Source: Pseudorasbora parva (Eukaryota; Chordata; Actinopteri; Cypriniformes; Gobionidae). From it: a stretch of DNA of 64,000 nt. The notes under the pieces were generated by a model. The model ran no database searches, was not told the origin of the DNA, and saw nothing but the letters and a program-made list of their open reading frames with translations. Numbering within the stretch: position 1 is the first letter of the stretch; each line of letters starts with the position of its first letter. This document shows, in pieces, positions 45,479 to 57,500 of this stretch. The position numbers and the translations under genes were made by a program. The stretch is taken from the NCBI RefSeq assembly GCF_024679245.1, contig NC_090179.1:288501-352500 (forward strand), written 5' to 3'.

Positions 45479-46685
45479 TGTTGGAAACCCTAGACACTGT
45501 TTTGGGTTCAAAAGATAAGCTTGTGCTGAGCTGATAAAACAGTTAACTTATCTGAATCTGGCACCACCAGGTCATTTTTGGCTGATGCTGTGGCCTAACT
45601 TGGGGATTTAAAGATTCAAAATTCCTTCTGGGGGCAAAATTATGAGTAGCTATTTGAAAACAAGTAGGTGCTGAGCTCGTGTGAAGAGTGCACACTTCAC
45701 TAATATATAAAGTGGGAGAAAACATCCGTAACACCCGTATCACAGTACTGCTAAACCAGCCCCCGGATGACCTACTGCGCATGTGATGGACACTTCACTG
45801 TCTGAAAGCACACACTCTATAGTAGACACTAATACCTTATAGAACATGCTCACATGTAATGTTAACATGTTTCAGTTCACAAATCCTCTGTGTTCAAGAA
45901 TTCAAGAGTTTGGCCTGATGGGATAGTTTGATGGTGATTTAACGGTCACCGTTTAAACCGTTTTCCTCTCTAATTACCCGAGGTGTGTAACAGTGTAAGT
46001 ATATCTGCTTTCTGCACAACAATAATTGAATCTTTAATGATGGAATATGAGCAATTCCTCTTTATTCCATAAGGTGGCGATCTCCGTTACACACGGTTTT
46101 TACTTATACTTACTGCAGACTGAAAACGAAACAAGTATAATCTGCTAAATTTGACTTGGCTCAGTGATTCACTTCTTGTTGAACACAAATATTAGTATAA
46201 ATACAGATATTAGCGTCACTGATGGAGCTATCGGCAAACGAAATACTGATTATGAAGATGTTGAAATTTATGGTTTTGAGAAAATAGTGATGATGGTGTA
46301 AAACACTGAACCCTTCCAGGCTTCAGAAGGGAAGGAAACATGCTTTGTTTGATTCTTCTGTAACTGCTACTCTGATATCAGGAGAGTTTCATATTATCGT
46401 GACAGGTGGAGATCCATCCGTGTGAGACAGAGATCTAGGTCGCTGTAGACCCCGATATGTAAGAATGCTTACACAGAGAGCTGAACCTGTATCGCTCCCT
46501 TAAATAGAGTATTGCCTGAACCTTTGAACCGTTTAGCCACTTATTAAACTGAAACAGCATGAAAACAAGCCGTCTTTAATATCATTCACAGCCTCTAGCG
46601 AAACAAAACACAATCTGAAAACAAGGAGTGGGATCTGAGACTGAGAACCCGAGGGCAGAAGCACAGAGAGTCCATGATGAGTGGC
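45479..46685. other. No coding gene; includes srprb 3' flank/UTR
   Basis: No domain-bearing ORF. The part nearest 46685 should include the srprb 3' UTR, since transcription runs right to left. No polyadenylation signal could be assigned confidently. Confidence 0.4.
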
Positions 46686-46887
46686 TCAGAGTCTGGCCAG
46701 GCTCTTCTCCAGAGCACCGATGTCGGCCTCGTCTTTACTGCCTCGGGCGCTGCACTCGATGAACTCCACACGAGCCGCCAGCTGAGAGAACTCGAAGTCT
46801 TTGCCTCTCTTTCCCAGAAACACTGAGCCTCCGACGGCCCCGTCCTGAGAGGAGAGCGCCGCAGACCTCGTCAACCTCAGGGTGTTC
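46686..46887 (-). CDS. srprb: srprb exon 7 (terminal)
   Basis: 202 bp: NTLRLTRSAALSSQDGAVGG, GKRGKDFEFSQLAARVEFIE with the G5 motif ECSA, and ALEKSLARL then TGA. The acceptor TCCACAG is preceded by a CA/TG microsatellite (46899-46928). Confidence 0.93.
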
Positions 46888-46894
46888 CTGTGGA

Positions 46895-46933
<39 letters not shown>

Positions 46934-49693
46934 GTTAATGACCTTTTCCACTGACAAAAACAAGACGATAACTAAATAAAAACCAGGCTCATGCATTTCA
47001 AATTAAGACTCCAGGGGCCTATTGCACAAAACTAGGATAACGGATTAAGCCAGGATATCTTGGTGATCTTGAATCTGTATACAAAAGTGAGTTCACCGCT
47101 GTCGTGTAAACGTACCCTGAAGGCACACTCACACCAAGAACGATAATGAAAGAAAGCTGTATATTAGCGGATAAACGGAGCCAGAATCACCAAGATATCC
47201 CGGCTTAATCCCTTATCCTAGTGTTGTGCAATAGGCCCCTGGTGTATTTCCAGCTTGTTTATGATTAAAAGTTATGCATTATATATAAAATATATGAACT
47301 GTGTTTAATTTCATTCCCATTTAAATTCATAGTCAGGAGGAAAGTACAGTTTTTGACACATTATTGAGTAAAGTAGGACCCTATAAAATCCATTTTATTT
47401 TTTCCCAAATTCAGTTTTTTCTGCTTTAATTTTTGCTGATTCCTTTTTTCCCATTTACATTTTTGGGAATTCAGTTTATTTTACCCTTAACTGTTACTTT
47501 ACCATGTAGTGAATTGTTCTGTGTGTTAAACATATCCAGAGCTGTGAAAAATAAAAATAAAAAAATACACAAAAACACAACACTGCCAGAAGTTCTCCCC
47601 CAACTTCAAAGGCCCCTTTAAATGATTAAAACTAGAGGCTTATCTTAACTTTAAGGTTACTTTTATCATGAAAACTATCCATATACAGCGTGTAATACGC
47701 ATGTGTGTTTGGAACAGAGGGGAACACGGTCGCATTTGCAGCAGATATGCATTACTGCCTAATGTGCCTATCATATAAAATCAGAGCACGAGATGACAGG
47801 GGTCGAGCAGAACACCTGAAAATCTGAATACTATTTGTCTGTATTTGCAATTGCAATACATGAGCCGCAGTTCAGCTGCGCGCGACCAATGCTGCCTGTG
47901 TAAGCACAACGGGCGCACGGCTCCCGCTATCCACACGCAAAGCTTCTGCGCTGCCTGCATGTGCAGTGTGAAACCGCCGTTAGCGTCGAGTTTCTTAACT
48001 TCTCCGCTGACGAAAGCAGAGCGTGGACTGCTTCGCCATGCTTTCATTGTTTTGAGGGCCGAGCTGAAATGACGGGAGGAGTTATGTCGCAAAGATTTGC
48101 TTCCCCCGTCTGCATTTTCCTCAGACATACGTTCTCCTCCCACACAAAACAGAATTTCATTACAAATATGTAAAATTCTGGGAAAATCTGCATTAACACT
48201 AGCCTGACAAGCCAGACCCACATCCAGATGTTTGGTCTGGAAACTCACTGTCTGTCAAACTCCCTCTGCACGCGATAGGATAGCGCTACACCAACCAGAG
48301 CAACGAAGGTGAAGCGGAGCTCGCTGACAGATTAAACATTCACCGTATCCGGTCGGCTAAACTCCGAACACATCTTCCCTTCTTCAGAATGACTTCAGTG
48401 CCGTTCTTTGTTCTTTTCTCAGAGAAAAGCTTAACTCAAGTCTTTCAGAGTCGCGGTCAAAGCTGATTCGAAAGACCGCCGCCGTTCGCCAGTTTCTGTG
48501 TTTACTAGAAGCACGCAAACGCAACTCGGCCGTCGTCATTATGGCCCCGCCCACCGACTCTATACATGATGTGATTGGCCCATCCAGATTGTAAGGAATA
48601 CAGCTCAGAAGGGTATTGAGAGTTCCTAGACAACACTTGCGGGCAGATTAAATTTGCTGCCGCTAGGGTGCGTCTAGATTTCTAGGCTACGTTAACACCA
48701 GATTCCGCGCTAATATCCAAATTTCACGTTAATGTCAATTCCGGGATTCCGGAGACGCTGTTCAGCCAATCAGGACCAGAGGCGGGCATTAACTACAGTG
48801 AGTGAGGGCGGGGCTAAGAGATGCTGTTCAGCCAATCAGGACCAGAGGCGGGCATTAACTACAGTGAGTGAGGGCGGGGCTAAGAGATGCTGTTCAGCCA
48901 ATCAGGACCAGAGGCGGGCATTAACTACAGTGTGTGAGGGCGGGGCTAAGAGACGCTGTTCAGCCAATCAGGACCAGAGGCGGGCATTAACTACAGTGTG
49001 TGAGGGCGGGGCAAAGAGACGCTGTTCAGCCAATCAGGACCAGAGGCGGGCATTAACTACAGTGAGTGAGGGCGGGGCTAAGAGATGCTGTTCAGCCAAT
49101 CAGGACCAGAGGCGGGCATTAACTACAGTGTGTGAGGGCGGGGCTAAGAGACGCTGTTCAGCCAATCAGGACCAGAGGCGGGCATTAACTACAGTGTGTG
49201 AGGGCGGGGCTAAGAGACGCTGTTCAGGCAATCAGGACCAGAGGCGGGCATTACCTACAGTGAGTGAGGGCGGGGCTAAGAGACGCTGTTCAGCCATTCA
49301 GGACCAGAGGCGGGCATTAACTACAGTGTGTGAGGGCGGGGCTAAGAGACGCTGTTCAGCCAATCAGGACCAGAGGCAGGCATTACCTACAGTGAGTGAG
49401 GGCGGGGCTAAGAGACGCTGTTCAGCCAATCAGGACCAGAGGCGGGCATTAACTACAGTGAGTGAGGGCGGGGCTAAGAGATGCTCTTCAGCCAATCAGG
49501 ACCAGAGGCGGGCATAAACTACAGTGTGTGAGGGCGGGGCTAAGAGACGCTGCTCAGCCAATCAGGACCAGAGGCGGGCATTACCTACAGTGTGTGAGGG
49601 CGGGGCTAAGAGACGCTGCTCACTGCTTTTATATTTTATATATATAAAAGACTAAAACGGCCATGTATTGAAATCAGTCATAGATTACACACA

Positions 49694-49729
<36 letters not shown>

Positions 49730-50304
49730 CGTTTAGACTGTACGGCCCTCCATTTACTTTGCCAAAGTAACGGTGGCCCTCAGACTAAAACTGTGGCCCA
49801 CCCCTGGTTTAGAGCGTCGCCACACTGCAGGATACTTGACTTTTATCTTCATTATTCTTATGGTAAGGACCCTAACATCGAACACTACTAACACAGAGGT
49901 GCATACTCACAGCTCCTTCTCCAACTGCTGCTGGATTAATTTGGCTGATTTTGCCATAGAGATATCTGCAGAAGAACACAAACAAACATGTACTCCACAC
50001 ACACTTTACACACACTGCACATTAAAGCATGGCGGAGGGGATGGGCCACTGACCCTGTTTGTTGCAGGCGAGCAGGAGGGCCGGGGCGTTCTTGGCCACG
50101 GTGCTGTCGGTGAGGATGGAGTACAGGAACTCAGCCACGTCTCGCACGTCCTTCTGGAACACACTGCTGTCCACCACGAACACAATGGCCCTGCAACACA
50201 CACACCACAGGCCTCAGACAATGCACAAGCTACAGGACATTCAGAAGAACACACACACACACCACAGGCCTCAGACACAGCACAAGCTACAGGACATTCA
50301 GAAG

Positions 50305-50338
<34 letters not shown>

Positions 50339-51490
50339 ACAGGCCTCAGACACTGCACAAGCTACAGGACATTCAGAAGAACACACACACACACACACCA
50401 CAGGCCTCAGACACTGCACAAGCTACAGGACATTCAGAAGAACACACACACACACACACCACAGGCCTCAGACACTGCACAAGCTACAGGACATTCAGAA
50501 GAACACACACACACACACACCACAGGCCTCAGACACTGCACAAGCTGCAGGACATTCAGAAGAACACACACACACACACACACACACACCACAGGCCTCA
50601 GACACAGCACAAGCTACAGGACATTCAGAAGAACACACACACACACACACACCACAGGCCTCAGACACTGCACAAGCTGCAGGACATTCAGAAGAACACA
50701 CACACACACACACACACCACAGGCCTCAGACACAGCACAAGCTACAGGACATTCAGAAGAACACACACACACACACACCACAGGCCTCAGACACTGCACA
50801 AGCTACAGGACATTCAGAAGAACACACACACACACACCACAGGCCTCAGACACTGCACAAGCTACAGGACATTCAGAAGAACACACACACACACACCACA
50901 GGCCTCAGACACTGCACAAGCTACAGGACATTCAGAAGAACACACACACACACACACACACACACACCACAGGCCTCAGACACTGCACAAGCTACAGGAC
51001 ATTCAGAAGAACACACACACACACACACACCACAGGCCTCAGACACTGCACAAGCTACAGGACATTCAGAAGAACACACACACACCACAGGCCTCAGACA
51101 CGGCACAAGCTACAGGACATTCAGAAGAACACACACACACACACACCACAGGCCTCAGACACTGCACAAGCTACAGGACATTCAGAAGAGCCATTGTGGA
51201 CACCACTCACCGAGCCATGGCCTTGTACTTCTCCACAATCTGAACTCTCAAACTCTCATGACCAGGAACATCGATGAGAGTCCAGCTGCTGCCCTAAAAC
51301 AGGAGCGCAGCGTTAACCCACTGAACACAAACACACACACGGTGAAGAGATAGACATCATAACTCACGCGGTCACTCTTGGTCTTGTATGTGGCACTGCT
51401 CTCTGTGATGGATGTCTGAGTTCTCACAAATTTCCCTAGCAACAACTGGAGAGACACAGACAATCACTTCCGGGCTGATGTTTGTGCTGT

Positions 51491-51529
<39 letters not shown>

Positions 51530-54500
51530 CACACGAGTGAACAGGAGAGTCTTCCCGGAGTCACACAGTCCCAGCAGCAGCACGGCGTTCCTCGCTTTAC
51601 TGGAGCCCCAGAATTTCCCAAAGAAAGCTGTAAAAGTCACAGCATGGAAGCTTGAAGGTGCTCTCTGAACCGTGTCATCAGGTACCAGAGGTCATAGCGC
51701 AAATTTTGGAATTAAAAATGGCCTTGATTTGAAACCAAGCCGGCAAAACAACTGGTTAGCTAGTTTATATACCTTCATATTAGCATCATCAACTCTGCCC
51801 CGCCCACTGACAGCATCATCAGCTCTGCCCCGCCCACTGACAGCATCAGGCTTGTTTGAGATGAGCAAAATCTGCGCAGAATCGATCACCGGTGATCAGC
51901 GCGAGATGCATGCCGGTTAGAAATGTGTCCGAGGGCGGCCCGCCTTGCTCTGATGTCATGCCGACGTATGTCAAAAATCTCTCGCGATGGCGAGGCGGAT
52001 GTGTCGGATTCTGCAGTCGAGCGCAGTTGCTCTCCACCGACTGCGCGGAGCAAAAGCATGATGGGAAACGACTTGCTGACGACACAGCTTAATGCTCATT
52101 GGTTTAAATAACCGTGATGCAAGGTTGTTTTTTAATATATTTGAATTTAAAACTCTGGTATCATGTTTTTATGTGTATAAATTATGTGTGCATATTCTCA
52201 AACTCTCGGACAGTGCGGTCTTTCTGTGGGTTATGTGATTGTTGTCATATTAATAAAAATATATAAAAACATGTGTGTAATTAAAGTAAAAATGCTTGAT
52301 AAGCAGGCCTTTCGAAAGGAAATAAATAACAAAAACTTTGGGTGCCTTGTTCATAATATTTATTTTCATATAAAAGCAACAGAACTTAAATTACATCCAG
52401 TTTATCAGCAACAGAGCGCACAAGTGTGAATCCCGCGATATCTGCAACTGATCTCGCAGGTGTCTGATCCACTACGAGAAGAGAGAATTGTCCGGCTTGC
52501 CTGCACTTTTTTCACTCCTCCCCTCACTGCAGCCGCCTAGTCTCGCCTTTATTTCAGGCGAGGCAAGGCGCATCTCAAACAAGCCTATCATCAGCTCTGC
52601 CCCGCCCACTGACAGCATCAGCTCTGCCCCCACCCACTGACAGCATCATCAGCTCTGCCCCGCCCACTGACACCATCAGCTCTGCCCCGCCCACTGACAG
52701 CATCAGCTCTGCCCCACCCACTGACAGCATCAGCTCTGCCCCGCCCACTGACAGCATCAGCTCTGCCCCGCCCACTGACAGCATCAGCTCTGCCCCGCCC
52801 ACTGACAGCATCAGCTCTGCCCCACCCACTGACAGCATCAGCTCTGCCCCACCCACTGACAGCATCAGCTCTGCCCCACCCACTGACAGCATCAGCTCTG
52901 CCCCACCCACTGACAGCATCAGCTCTGCCCCGCCCACTGACAGCATCAGCTCTGCCCCGCCCACTGACAGCATCAGCTCTGCCCCACCCACTGACAGCAT
53001 CAGCTCTGCCCCACCCACTGACAGCATCAGCTCTGCCCCACCCACTGACAGCATCAGCTCTGCCCCACCCACTGACAGCATCAGCTCTGCCCCACCCACT
53101 GACAGCATCAGCTCTGCCCCACCCACTGACAGCATCAGCTCTGCCCCGCCCACTGTCAGCATCATCAGCTCTGCCCCACCCACTGACAGCATCAGCTCTG
53201 CCCTGCCCACTGACAGCATCAGCTCTGCCAGCCCACTGACAGCATCAGCTCTGCCCCACCCACTGACAGCATCAGCTCTGCCCCACCCACTGACAGCATC
53301 AGCTCTGCCCCGCCCACTGACAGCATCATCAGCTCTGCCCCGCCCACTGACAGCATCAGCTCTGCCCCGCCCACTGACAGCATCAGCTCTGCCCCACCCA
53401 CTGACAGCATCAGCTCTGCCCCGCCCACTGACAGCATCAGCTCTGCCCCGCCCACTGACAGCATCAGCTCTGCCCCACCCACTGACAGCATCAGCTCTGC
53501 CCCACCCACTGACAGCATCATCAGCTCTGCCCCACCCACTGACAGCATCATCAGCTCTGCCCCGCCCACTGACAGCATCAGCTCTGCCCCGCCCACTGTC
53601 AGCATCATCAGCTCTGCCCCACCCACTGACAGCATCAGCTCTGCCCCGCCCACTGTCAGCATCATCAGCTCTGCCCCACCCACTGACAGCATCAGCTCTG
53701 CCCCACCCACTGACAGCATCATCAGCTCTGCCCTGCCCACTGACAGCATCAGCTCTGCCCTGCCCACTGACAGCAGGCTTGTTTGAGATGCGCCTTGCCT
53801 CGCCTGAAATAAAGGCGAGACTAGGCGGCTGCAGTGAGGGGAGGAGTGAAAAAAGAGCAGGCAATCCGGACAGTTTTCTCTTCTCGTAGTGGATCAGACA
53901 CCTGCGAGATCAGTTGCAGATATCGCGGGATTCACACTTGTGCGCTCTGTTGCTGATAAACTGGATGTCATTTAAGTTCTGTTGCTTTTATATGAAAATA
54001 AATATTATGAACAAGGCACCCAAAGTTTTTGTTATTTATTTCCTTTCGAAAGGCCTGCTTATCAAGCATTTTTACTTTAATTACACACATGTTTTTATAT
54101 ATTTTTATTAATATGACAACAATCACATAACCCACAGAAAGACCGCACTGTCCGAGAGTTTGAGAATATGCACACATAATTTATACACATAAAAACATGA
54201 TACCAGAGTTTTAAATTCAAATATATTAAAAAACAACCTTGCATCACGGTTATTTAAACCAATGAGCATTAAGCTGTGTCGTCAGCAAGTCGTTTCCCAT
54301 CATGCTTTTGCTCCGCGCAGTCGGTGGAGAGAAACTGCGCTCGACTGCAGAATCCGACACATCCGCCTCGCCATCGCGAGAGATTTTTGACATACGTCGG
54401 CATGACATCAGAGCAAGGCGGACCGCCCTCGGACACATTTCTAACCGGCATGCATCTCGCGCTGATCACCGGTGATCGATTCTGCGCAGATTTTGCTCAT

Positions 54501-57500
54501 CTCAAACAAGCCTAGCATCAGCTCTGCCCCACCCACTGACAGCATCAGCTCTGCCCCACCCACTGACAGCATCAGCTCTGCCCCACCCACTGACAGCATC
54601 AGCTCTGCCCCACCCACTGACAGCATCATCAGCTCTGCCCTGCCCACTGACAGCATCAGCTCTGCCCCGCCCACTGACAGCATCAGCTCTGCCCCGCCCA
54701 CTGACAGCATCAGCTCTGCCCCGCCCACTGACAGCATCAGCTCTGCCCCGCCCACTGACAGCATCAGCTCTGCCCCGCCCACTGACAGCATCAGCTCTGC
54801 CCTGCCCACTGACAGCATCAGCTCTGCCCTGCCCACTGACAGCATCAGCTCTGCCCCGCCCACTGTCAGCATCATCAGCTCTGCCCCACCCACTGACAGC
54901 ATCAGCTCTGCCCCGCCCACTGTCAGCATCATCAGCTCTGCCCCACCCACTGACAGCATCAGCTCTGCCCCGCCCACTGACAGCATCATCAGCTCTGCCC
55001 CGCCCACTGTCAGCATCATCAGCTCTGCCCTGCCCACTGACAGCATCAGCTCTGCCCCGCCCACTGACAGCATCAGCTCTGCCCCGCCCACTGTCAGCAT
55101 CATCAGCTCTGCCCCGCCCACTGACAGCATCATCAGCTCTGCCCCGCCCACTGACAGCATCATGAGCTCTGCCCTGCCCACTGACAGCATCATCAGCTCT
55201 GCCCCGCCCACTGACAGCATCAGCTCTGCCCCGCCCACTGTCAGCATCATCAGCTCTGTCCCGCCCACTGACAGCATCATCACAGCTTTGCCCCGCCCAT
55301 TGACAGCCCATAGAACAGTTTGGGGGGGGGGGGGGGGGGGGGGGGGTATTTGGCACACTGATTGTGGACTGGTCCAACATTAACTACACCAAATTTGGAG
55401 TGTCTAAAGCCCCGTTTCCACCACAGGAACTTTACCCAGGAACTTTGGGTGGTACTCGGTGTGTTTAGACCGCAGGAACCAGGGTCTAAATGAAGTCCCT
55501 GGTAAATATTTCCTCCTCCAAGCGGCCCTGCTCGCGAGGTAGTACTTTTTCAAAGTTCAGGAACTTTCGAGGGCGGGACTTGAGCGCTGAACATGCTGAT
55601 TGGTTGAGCTCAGGCAGCATTTTATTTCAACTCGGCATTTTTAATGATGGCCCTTACACGCCGCGCTCATGTTGACAAGAGAGGAAAGCTCATTTTTCTG
55701 AGAGGTTAACTTTTTATTTCGTAAGTTATGAAGATAATGTTGGAGTAATGACACAGCGTATATTGCCCCAGGCAGTTTTTACTTTAACTGCGCCTGACAG
55801 AAGAATTTTTTTTTTTCTCAGATGATTATTTAAACAAAATAAATAGCTTATTATATAATACTGTATTAGTCCTGGTGGCCGTTAAGAGTTGCTCTGGCTA
55901 CAGTTAACACACTCCAGCTGCTGGAGAAAACAGCGGCGACATTTTTGATGCGGCAGACAAACTGCTTATGTGACAAAATGATTGCGATTGAAAGTCATCA
56001 CATGTAAACACCAGATCGGTTTAGATAACGCCTCATGTAAACAGTCCACTAAATCTTTCAATCGGTACACACAAAAATGAATACTGTCCGTTAGGGCTGT
56101 CATTTTAAAAAAAGATCTAATTGAACGGAATTAAAATATCAAGCAATGCATTCGAATATATTCAATTATCTACAACGCCGTCATCTCCAGCAGCTGAAAT
56201 GTGTTTACGGATGCCATAGCAACTCTCAACGGCCACCAGGACTTACGGTTTATAAAAGCTATTCATTTGTTGTAAAGTGTAATAATCATCTCAGAAAAAT
56301 AAATTCTAATGTCAGGCGCAGTTGAAGTAGTTAATGATTGTTTGCTTACATAGGCGTAGGGACCATAGACTGTAAAAAAATATGGACGTAGTGTCCGTGA
56401 CGTCACCCATAGGATTCCGATAAGCCGTTCTGAAGCTTAAAGTATGGCCGAGCTGGGCGTTGCCATCTTGTGAGCGAGTCAACGCGGTGTCACTCCCGGA
56501 TAACAGAAAATGGGCAAAAAGGCGGGATGTGCGCGGAGCTGAGGTGACGCAATAACTATAGACGACAGATAAATGGCTATCCACTTGTAACCACGCCCTT
56601 AATATGCAGAACCTTAAGGCTTAATATAACGGAAACGAATGAGTTATAAAAAATTCACCCCCCTCAGAGTTGTCATGAAGATCAAAATTAGCCTTATAAG
56701 CCAAAACCACAATTTGTACCAGGCTGTAAACATGTTTTTTCTGCTTTAAAGTTGAGAATTTTAACATGGGGCTCAATGAGATTCTGCTCCCTTCTGGAGC
56801 CTGCCTCTAGTGGCCAGTTAAGGAATTACAGTTTACATTACTTCCGTATTGGCTTCAAGAGAGATCGCGGGAGGTTGCCGCTTGGTAGGGACAGTGTCAT
56901 TATGCCAACATTATCTTCATAACGTCTTATGAAATAAAAAGATTATCCCTCAGAAAAATGTGTTTTCCTCTCTTGTCATGCTTGGTGCATGAGCGCGACG
57001 TGTGCTCTTCAGTGGTGAAGGCGCGCGCTGTGTACATCACATAAGGACGCACACTCAAAGTAATCGGTCAGGTCATGGTGAAATGTTTAGTTATCGATTC
57101 ATGAAAAGGTTTATCCACCCATCTCAAAACGATTACAATTTCATTCAGTTTGGGCATTTTTATTACGATTGATCAGGTGTTTATATGGAGCATTTTCTTC
57201 AGACTGGACTTTTAAACTGATTACAGTGCTCCATGTAAACGCACCGACAGTAAAAAAAAATTGCGCTACATGGCACTTTAAAAACCGGATAGTTTATTTA
57301 TAGTTCGATTACGGATATTTCACGTCATCTTCGAATGCATATCGAAAAGTGACAGCCCTGGTCCGTCACTGGCTTGGAGGAGCAGTCGCGCAGTCCTACA
57401 TCACCGGACTAATTTGACGAATCTTCTCGGAACTTTATCGCGGTCGAAATGCAGACAGCTGCAGGTCTGGGGGGGAGAAAAGTTCCTGTAGAAAAGTTCC

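Noticed and set aside
48732..49517. 261-codon repetitive ORF over the 66-bp array
   Set aside because: The unit length is a multiple of three, so the frame stays open by chance; it lies in an srprb intron antisense to the gene and shows no domain.
49773..51353. 526-codon and 394-codon His/Thr-rich ORFs
   Set aside because: They read through srprb exons on the wrong strand and through CA-rich minisatellite; low-complexity artefacts.
52575..55383. Several 180-430-codon ORFs of AELMLSVGG, GRADAVSG or SISSAPPTD repeats
   Set aside because: 27/30-bp tandem repeats keep several frames open on both strands; there is no start context or non-repetitive coding part.
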